12,402 nucleotides of DNA from Micavibrio sp. UBA6145. GTDB taxonomy: Bacteria; Pseudomonadota; Alphaproteobacteria; Micavibrionales; UBA1664. Where the stretch lies: assembly GCA_002423205.1 (NCBI GenBank), contig DIUZ01000026.1:434007-446408 (forward strand), in the 5' to 3' direction. The notes beneath the pieces are model-generated. The model was not told the DNA's origin and did no database searches. It was given only the letters and a program-made list of their open reading frames with translations. The translations under genes and the position numbers were made by a program. Positions 8,457 to 12,402 of the stretch are shown here, piece after piece (the stretch's first letter is position 1; the number at the start of each line of letters is the position of its first letter).

Positions 8457-8485
8457 GTTATACGAATCGCCTGTATTTCTTTCAA
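8457..8485 (-). promoter_or_regulatory. Sigma70-type promoter of the DUF983 gene
   Basis: Read on the minus strand: TTGAAA (8485-8480, 5/6), 17-nt spacer, TATAAC (8462-8457, 5/6). Transcription would start near 8451 and give a leader of about 39 nt before ATG 8412. The match and spacing are good and the position is right, so this is a credible promoter. A 7-bp direct repeat (GAATCGC) overlaps it. Confidence 0.65.
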
Positions 8486-8766
8486 AAACATGTATCCCGC
8501 GACACGTGCATGGCCCCATAACCCTTGCGCAGGACATTGTTTTTAATGCACGGACACGCAGACTTTTAAGCGCCTGAAAACCAGCCTGATTCCGGTATTA
8601 TGAGTCACGACAAAGACAGTCAAATAAATTAAATGAAATCAACAGGTTATGTGGTCTGGTTTTTAGACGGATTCCAGTATGTTTCTAGAGTGCTGAAAAA
8701 GGCGGGACTCCGCAAACCAAGGGAATCCGCGGACTCGAAGGCAGAGTCAACTTCGTAAATAAAGTA
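8486..8766. other. Intergenic region between divergent DUF983 and str promoters
   Basis: No credible gene on either strand: no ORF here has both a ribosome site and a recognisable product. Small features seen: a 7-bp inverted repeat CGTGCAT (8505-8511)/ATGCACG (8546-8552) with a 34-nt loop, of doubtful meaning; the AT-rich stretch 8620-8640; a tandem decamer GGGA[C/A]TCCGC at 8704 and 8721; the palindrome TCCGCGGA (8726-8733); and GACTC/GAGTC arms at 8732-8748. The AT-rich bases just before the -35 box (about 8750-8766) could act as an UP element. I saw no tRNA or known small RNA. Confidence 0.5.
8704..8730. repeat. Tandem decamer GGGA[C/A]TCCGC
   Basis: GGGACTCCGC (8704-8713) and GGGAATCCGC (8721-8730) match at 9 of 10 positions and start 17 bp apart. 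They lie 37-63 bp upstream of the -35 box of the rpsL promoter, a plausible place for an activator or repressor. No known regulator consensus was recognised. Confidence 0.4.
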
Positions 8767-8794
8767 TTGACGCAGCGGAACATTTTACTATAAG
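8767..8794 (+). promoter_or_regulatory. Strong sigma70-type promoter of the str operon
   Basis: TTGACG (8767-8772, 5/6), 16-nt spacer, TATAAG (8789-8794, 5/6). The predicted start is near G8801. The bases between the -10 box and the start (GTCCGCG) are GC-rich, the discriminator type that in proteobacteria makes ribosomal promoters sensitive to ppGpp and growth rate. An AT-rich stretch just upstream may strengthen it. This fits expression of rpsL-rpsG-fusA-tuf from its own promoter. Confidence 0.8.
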
Positions 8795-8829
8795 GTCCGC
8801 GCAAATATGAATTTCGGATGGATTGGTCG

Positions 8830-8869
8830 TGACGACAACCTTCTGAAAAGACTCAGAAAATTGTCGTCA
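8830..8869 (+). promoter_or_regulatory. Two-part hairpin in the rpsL leader RNA
   Basis: Outer stem TGACGACAA (8830-8838) with TTGTCGTCA (8861-8869), 9 perfect pairs. After a symmetric CC/AA internal loop, an inner stem TTCTGA (8841-8846) with TCAGAA (8853-8858), 6 perfect pairs, closes the loop AAAGAC. No T run follows, so it is not a terminator. It lies about 30 nt into the predicted transcript. Such a structure is expected to regulate translation or RNA stability, but the ligand is unknown. Confidence 0.7.
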
Positions 8870-9000
8870 AACGCAGTTCAGGAACTTCACCGGCACTCAT
8901 GCCGAAAAGCCCCGGTCTTCCGTAGCGGCTTTTTCGTCTTTGTCCCGAATGAGGTTTCGACCGGTAACCGTCCACAGAATTTTGACAACCTAAGGAAAAG
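8834..9000 (+). repeat. 17-nt near-copy of the rpsL ribosome-binding region
   Basis: GACAACCTTCTGAAAAG (8834-8850) and GACAACCTAAGGAAAAG (8984-9000) agree at 14 of 17 positions. The three differences fall exactly on the Shine-Dalgarno core (TCT versus AAG). The first copy is inside the leader hairpin, the second directly precedes the rpsL ATG at 9007. Confidence 0.6.
8891..8940 (+). terminator. Possible attenuator in the rpsL leader
   Basis: Hairpin A: CGGCA (8891-8895), loop CTCA, TGCCG (8900-8904). Hairpin B: AAAAGCC (8905-8911) with GGCTTTT (8927-8933), a 15-nt loop, followed by TTTTTCGTCTTT. B looks like a weak intrinsic terminator placed about 70 nt before rpsL. B can be extended by pairing CG at 8903-8904 with CG at 8935-8936 around one bulged T, which would open the base of hairpin A, so the two could compete. 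The stem is short and GC-poor, so function is uncertain. Confidence 0.35.
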
Positions 9001-9006
9001 GCAACG

Positions 9007-9378
9007 ATGCCGACAATTTCGCAACTTATTCGCAAGCCCCGCACGCTCAGCGTCGCTCGTAAGAAAAACCGCGCGCTGAAAAGCAACCCACAAAAACGTG
9101 GCGTTTGCACCCGCGTGTACACGACCACCCCGAAAAAGCCTAACTCGGCTCTGCGTAAGGTCGCCAAGGTCCGTCTGACCACTGGCTTCGAAGTCATCTG
9201 CTACATCCCTGGCGAAGGTCACAACCTTCAGGAACACTCCGTCGTGCTCGTTCGCGGCGGTCGTGTAAAAGATTTGCCGGGTGTCCGTTACACCATCGTC
9301 CGCGGCGCGCTCGATACGCAAGCCGTTAAAGACCGTAAGAAATCGCGCTCCAAGTACGGCGCTAAGAAAGGCAAATAA
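9007..9378 (+). CDS. rpsL: 30S ribosomal protein S12
   Basis: Protein of 123 residues, normal for the family, that sits at the decoding centre of the 30S subunit and controls translational accuracy. It aligns without gaps with E. coli S12 over nearly its whole length. The conserved blocks CTRVYTTTPKKPNSALRK and GEGHNLQEHS, then RGGRVKDLPGVRY, are intact. The residues whose mutation gives streptomycin resistance (K43, K88 and P91, counting the Met) are wild type, so nothing suggests resistance through S12. D89 is the residue methylthiolated by RimO in other bacteria. ATG 9007 is preceded by AAGGA (8992-8996) and AAGG (8998-9001). It is the first gene of the str operon and is separated from rpsG by 3 nt, suggesting translational coupling. 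Confidence 0.99.
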   Translation: MPTISQLIRKPRTLSVARKKNRALKSNPQKRGVCTRVYTTTPKKPNSALRKVAKVRLTTGFEVICYIPGEGHNLQEHSVVLVRGGRVKDLPGVRYTIVRGALDTQAVKDRKKSRSKYGAKKGK

Positions 9379-9381
9379 TCC

Positions 9382-9924
9382 ATGTCACGTCGCCACCAAG
9401 CTCCCAAGCGCGAAGTTCTGCCGGATCCGAAGTTCAATGACATTGAACTGACGAAATTCATGAACTCCCTGATGTACGACGGCAAAAAATCTGCCGCGGA
9501 AACCATCGTTTACGGCGCTCTCGATATCCTCGAGAAACGCACCGCGAACGACAAGAACGCAAAAGACGAAGCCGCTGACGAAAACGTCGCCACCACATCC
9601 GGCGGCGCTGTTGTCACGCACAAAGGTCTCATCACATTCTACAAAGCCCTGAAAAACGTTGCGCCGCACCTTGAAGTGCGTTCACGCCGCGTTGGCGGCG
9701 CCACGTACCAGGTTCCGGTTGAAGTTCGCTTTGACCGTGCCCGTGCGCTCGCACGCCGCTGGCTCATCGATGCTGCGCGTCGTCGCGGCGAAAAAACGAT
9801 GCGCGAGCGTCTGGCTGGCGAAATCATGGAAGCGTCGAACAACCGCGGTAACGCCGTTAAGAAGCGCGAAGACACCCATAAGATGGCCGAAGCCAACAAA
9901 GCTTTCGCTCACTACCGCTGGTAA
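9382..9924 (+). CDS. rpsG: 30S ribosomal protein S7 with an internal insertion
   Basis: Primary 16S rRNA-binding protein that nucleates assembly of the 30S head and lies near the E site. The length is 180 residues against about 156 for typical alphaproteobacterial S7. Conserved blocks are present: LPDPKFND, MYDGKKSAAE, VEVRSRRVGGATYQVPVEVR (near 98-117) and GNAVKKREDTHKMAEANKAFAHYRW at the end. The extra length sits at about residues 55-80, between EKRT and the GLITFYKALKNV helix, and consists of charged and small residues (KDEAADE, then TTSGGAVV). This is the loop between the second and third helices, away from the beta-hairpin. ATG 9382 follows AAAGG (9367-9371) inside the end of rpsL. The frame continues without disturbance on both sides, so the insertion is not a frameshift. 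Confidence 0.98.
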   Translation: MSRRHQAPKREVLPDPKFNDIELTKFMNSLMYDGKKSAAETIVYGALDILEKRTANDKNAKDEAADENVATTSGGAVVTHKGLITFYKALKNVAPHLEVRSRRVGGATYQVPVEVRFDRARALARRWLIDAARRRGEKTMRERLAGEIMEASNNRGNAVKKREDTHKMAEANKAFAHYRW

Positions 9925-9939
9925 GCAAGACAAACGGAA

Positions 9940-9958
9940 GGTTTTGGTAATCAAAACC
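9940..9958 (+). promoter_or_regulatory. Intercistronic hairpin between rpsG and fusA
   Basis: GGTTTTG (9940-9946), loop GTAAT (9947-9951), CAAAACC (9952-9958): 7 perfect pairs in the 54-nt gap, just upstream of the fusA ribosome site (AGAGAAG, about 9969-9975). No T run follows, so it should not end transcription. It may influence RNA processing or fusA translation. Confidence 0.6.
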
Positions 9959-9978
9959 AACCAAACAAAGAGAAGACA

Positions 9979-12096
9979 ATGGCTGAACAAGTTCCTCTGC
10001 AACGCTACCGTAACATCGGCATCATGGCTCACATTGATGCTGGTAAAACCACGACCACGGAACGCGTGCTGTACTACACCGGCAAATCGCACAAAATCGG
10101 CGAAGTGCACGACGGCGCAGCGACCATGGACTGGATGGAGCAGGAGCAGGAGCGTGGTATCACCATCACCTCTGCCGCGACCACCGCTTACTGGATCGGC
10201 CAGAACAAGGAAACCTACCGCGTCAACATCATCGACACCCCCGGCCACGTGGACTTCACGATTGAAGTCGAACGTTCGCTGAAAGTGCTCGACGGCGCAG
10301 TCTGCCTTCTCGATGGTAACCAGGGTGTTGAGCCCCAGACCGAAACCGTCTGGCGTCAGGGCGACAAATACGGCGTTCCCCGTATCATTTTCGCCAACAA
10401 AATGGACAAAATCGGCGCTGACTTCTCGATGTGCATTGAGACCGTTCAAAAACGTCTGGGCATCAACCCGGTTGTTCTGAACTTCCCGATCGGTATCGAA
10501 AATACCTTTAAAGGTGTTGTCGACGTCATGACGATGAAAGCCATCGTCTGGGACTCTGAGAACCTCGGCGCATCCTTCCACGAAGAAGAAATTCCCGCTG
10601 ACCTGCTCGATCAGGCCAAGGCCTACCGCGAAACCCTCATCGAGCGCGCTGTCGAAATGGACGACGCGGCGATGGCTGACTATCTCGACGGTAAAGTCCC
10701 GTCGAACGACGTTCTCAAGGCCTGCCTGCGTAAAGGCACGATTTCACTGAAAATCGTCCCGATGCTGTGCGGTTCCGCCTTCAAAAACAAAGGTGTTCAG
10801 CCGATGCTGGACGCTGTCGTTGACTACCTGCCGTCCCCGCTCGACGTCGGTGCTGTCCATGGCAAAACGATGTACAAAGACGAAGATGCAACGCGCGAGC
10901 CGGATGCCGCCGCACCGTTCGCTGGTCTCGCTTTCAAAATCATGACCGACCCGTTCGTCGGCACGCTGACCTTCGTTCGTATTTATTCGGGCACCCTGAA
11001 TGCTGGCTCCTACGCCATCAACTCGACCAAGGATAAAAAAGAACGTATCGGCCGTATGCTGCTGATGCACGCAAACAACCGCGAAGAAATCAAAACGGCA
11101 CAGGCTGGCGATATCGTCGCTCTGGTCGGTTTGAAAGACACCATCACGGGCGACACGCTCTGCGATCCGGACAAGCCGATCGTTCTCGAGCGCATGGAAT
11201 TCCCGGAACCGGTTATCGAAATCGCGATTGAGCCGAAGACGAAAGCCGACCAGGAGAAAATGGGCATTGCCCTTGGTAAACTGGTTTCCGAAGATCCGTC
11301 CTTCCGCGTTCAGACTGACCAGGAATCTGGCCAGACGATCATGAAGGGCATGGGCGAACTTCACCTCGACATTAAAGTCGACATCCTCAAGCGTACGTAC
11401 GGCGTTGAAGCCAACGTCGGCGCGCCGCAGGTTGCTTACCGTGAAACCATCACCAAAGCCGCTGAAATCGATTACACCCACAAGAAGCAATCAGGTGGTA
11501 CGGGCCAGTACGCACGCGTCATCATGACCTTCCGTCCGATCTCGCAAAGCGAAGATAAAGACCTGGAAAAAGGCGCATCCTTCAACTTCGTTAACTCGAT
11601 CGTTGGCGGTTCCGTTCCGAAAGAATACATCCCGGGCGTCATCAAAGGCCTCGAAGGTTCGAAAGACAACGGTATCGTCGCCGGCTTCCCGGTCATCGAT
11701 TTCGAAGTCGAGCTGACCGACGGCGCATACCACGACGTTGACTCGAGCGCCCTGGCGTTCGAAATCGCGACCCGCGCAGCATTCAAAGAAGGCATGGCGA
11801 AAGCCGGTGCCCAGCTGCTCGAGCCGATCATGAAGGTCGAAGTCGTGACACCGGAAGAATACATGGGCGACATCATCGGCGACATCAACAGCCGCCGTGG
11901 TCAAATCGCCAACATGGAAGAGCGCGGCAACGCCAAGGTCATTTCGGCCATGGTCCCGCTGAGCTCGATGTTCGGTTACATCAATCTGCTGCGTTCGATG
12001 TCGCAGGGTCGTGCTTCCTACTCGATGGTCTATGACCACTACGAGCCGGTGCCGTCGCACATCGCTGACGAAGTTAAAAAGAAAATGGCCGCTTAA
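9979..12096 (+). CDS. fusA: Elongation factor G
   Basis: Translational GTPase that drives translocation of tRNA and mRNA and helps recycle ribosomes. 705 residues, close to the usual ~690-705. GTPase motifs: G1 AHIDAGKT (17-24), G2 in RGITITSA (59-66), G3 DTPGH (86-90, with the catalytic His90), G4 NKMD (140-143), G5 around CGSAFKNKG. Downstream come domain II (FVGTLTFVRIYSG), domain III (SEDPSFRVQTDQESGQTIMKGMGELHL in outline), domain IV (YHDVDSSALAFEIA) and domain V (EYMGDIIGDINSRRG, then LRSMSQGRASYSM). The length, motif pattern and position in the str operon indicate the canonical fusA rather than a mitochondrial-type or TetM-like paralogue. The start follows the SD-like AGAGAAG. The stop is followed by a hairpin and then tuf. 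Confidence 0.99.
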   Translation: MAEQVPLQRYRNIGIMAHIDAGKTTTTERVLYYTGKSHKIGEVHDGAATMDWMEQEQERGITITSAATTAYWIGQNKETYRVNIIDTPGHVDFTIEVERSLKVLDGAVCLLDGNQGVEPQTETVWRQGDKYGVPRIIFANKMDKIGADFSMCIETVQKRLGINPVVLNFPIGIENTFKGVVDVMTMKAIVWDSENLGASFHEEEIPADLLDQAKAYRETLIERAVEMDDAAMADYLDGKVPSNDVLKACLRKGTISLKIVPMLCGSAFKNKGVQPMLDAVVDYLPSPLDVGAVHGKTMYKDEDATREPDAAAPFAGLAFKIMTDPFVGTLTFVRIYSGTLNAGSYAINSTKDKKERIGRMLLMHANNREEIKTAQAGDIVALVGLKDTITGDTLCDPDKPIVLERMEFPEPVIEIAIEPKTKADQEKMGIALGKLVSEDPSFRVQTDQESGQTIMKGMGELHLDIKVDILKRTYGVEANVGAPQVAYRETITKAAEIDYTHKKQSGGTGQYARVIMTFRPISQSEDKDLEKGASFNFVNSIVGGSVPKEYIPGVIKGLEGSKDNGIVAGFPVIDFEVELTDGAYHDVDSSALAFEIATRAAFKEGMAKAGAQLLEPIMKVEVVTPEEYMGDIIGDINSRRGQIANMEERGNAKVISAMVPLSSMFGYINLLRSMSQGRASYSMVYDHYEPVPSHIADEVKKKMAA

Positions 12097-12108
12097 GGCC
12101 CAACGGGA

Positions 12109-12127
12109 GGACCGGGTAAGCCGGTCC
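12109..12127 (+). promoter_or_regulatory. Intercistronic hairpin between fusA and tuf
   Basis: GGACCGG (12109-12115), loop GTAAG (12116-12120), CCGGTCC (12121-12127): 7 perfect GC-rich pairs in the 67-nt gap. There is no T run, so it is not an intrinsic terminator. It could protect or define processed fusA mRNA ends. It has the same stem length and nearly the same loop as the rpsG-fusA hairpin. Confidence 0.65.
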
Positions 12128-12163
12128 GACCAAGAGCAAGAAATAGGATTTTAGGAGAAGAAA

Positions 12164-12402
12164 ATGTCTAAAGAGAAATTCAATCGTTCCAAACCGCACG
12201 TCAACATTGGCACGATTGGCCACGTTGACCATGGTAAGACCTCGCTGACCGCTGCTATCACGAAGGTGCTGGCTGAGACGGGCGGTGCCACGTTCACGGC
12301 CTACGACCAGATCGACAAGGCCCCTGAAGAGCGCGCCCGCGGTATTACGATTTCGACGGCACACGTTGAGTACGAGACGGCCAACCGTCACTACGCGCAC
12401 GT
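12164..12402 (+). CDS. tuf: Elongation factor Tu (3' partial)
   Basis: GTPase that delivers aminoacyl-tRNA to the ribosome. Only 79 codons and two bases of the 80th are in the window. Visible: the G1 motif GHVDHGKT (19-26) and the switch-I block PEERARGITI (54-63) with T62 in the place of the conserved effector threonine, followed by STAHVEYET. The sequence breaks off just before the expected DCPGH G3 motif. The ribosome-binding site AGGAG (12153-12157) lies 6 nt before the ATG and is the strongest in the window, in keeping with the very high expression of EF-Tu. It is the fourth gene of the str operon; rpsJ commonly follows in relatives. Whether the genome has a second tuf copy cannot be told from here. 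Confidence 0.98.
   Translation, partial: MSKEKFNRSKPHVNIGTIGHVDHGKTSLTAAITKVLAETGGATFTAYDQIDKAPEERARGITISTAHVEYETANRHYAH

Noticed and set aside
4025..8485. The non-ribosomal genes as a mobile island
   Set aside because: No integrase, transposase, terminal repeats, tRNA boundary or attachment sites were found, and GC content looks like the rest. Unusual placement alone is not evidence of mobility.
8982..9010. TTGACA at 8982 as a -35 box directly before rpsL
   Set aside because: No -10-like sequence lies 15-19 nt downstream; that position is the rpsL start region. The promoter at 8767-8794 is far better.
8807..9079. 90-codon ORF in the rpsL leader overlapping the start of rpsL in another frame
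   Set aside because: It begins about 6 nt after the predicted transcription start, has no Shine-Dalgarno sequence, shows no recognisable protein, and its body is occupied by hairpins and by the rpsL ribosome site and start. It is more likely non-coding leader.
1..12402. CRISPR array, toxin-antitoxin or phage-defence genes
   Set aside because: No repeated spacer-length arrays and no proteins of such families are visible on either strand.

Overview
The window looks like a Gram-negative chromosome of moderate GC content, most likely an alphaproteobacterium. The reasons are the rpoC and rpsL-rpsG-fusA-tuf linkage, the wording of the N-termini (S12 starts MPTISQLIRKPR; EF-G has SHKIGEVHDGAATMDWMEQEQERGITI in pieces typical of that class), two outer-membrane proteins, and a chemoreceptor of the type found in motile alphaproteobacteria. 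I cannot place it at order level from sequence reading alone. A Micavibrio/Rhodospirillales-like organism is possible but is a guess.

Layout. Positions 1-3974 hold most of rpoC (RNA polymerase beta-prime), with only the first ~73 codons cut off by the window edge. A perfect 12-bp intrinsic terminator (3995-4024) closes it. Then comes about 4.4 kb of envelope and sensory genes: an alginate-export-like outer-membrane beta-barrel protein (4160-5386) followed after 17 nt by a methyl-accepting chemotaxis protein (5404-7095), a second terminator (7115-7149), a MipA/OmpV-family outer-membrane protein (7206-8033), and a DUF983 zinc-ribbon membrane protein on the minus strand (8412-8035) that meets mipA tail to tail. 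A ~590-bp intergenic region (8413-9006) carries a minus-strand promoter for DUF983 and, diverging from it, a strong promoter and a ~206-nt structured leader for the str operon. The str operon follows: rpsL (9007-9378), rpsG (9382-9924), fusA (9979-12096) and the first 80 codons of tuf (12164 to the edge).

How it fits together. rpoC and the str operon are housekeeping transcription and translation genes with strong codon bias. Between them sits a small transcriptionally insulated set of cell-surface and sensory genes. The porin and chemoreceptor probably form one transcript, which suggests, but does not prove, that they deal with the same external substrate.

Nothing here is clearly a new biological system. 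The parts that deserve a second look are regulatory: the rpsL leader contains a long two-part hairpin, a 17-nt near-copy of the rpsL ribosome-binding region inside that hairpin, and a terminator-like hairpin. The two intercistronic gaps of the str operon carry hairpins of matching architecture (7-bp stem, GTAA-x loop). S7 carries a ~25-residue insertion rich in acidic and small residues. The porin has an eight-T tract between its Shine-Dalgarno sequence and its start codon.
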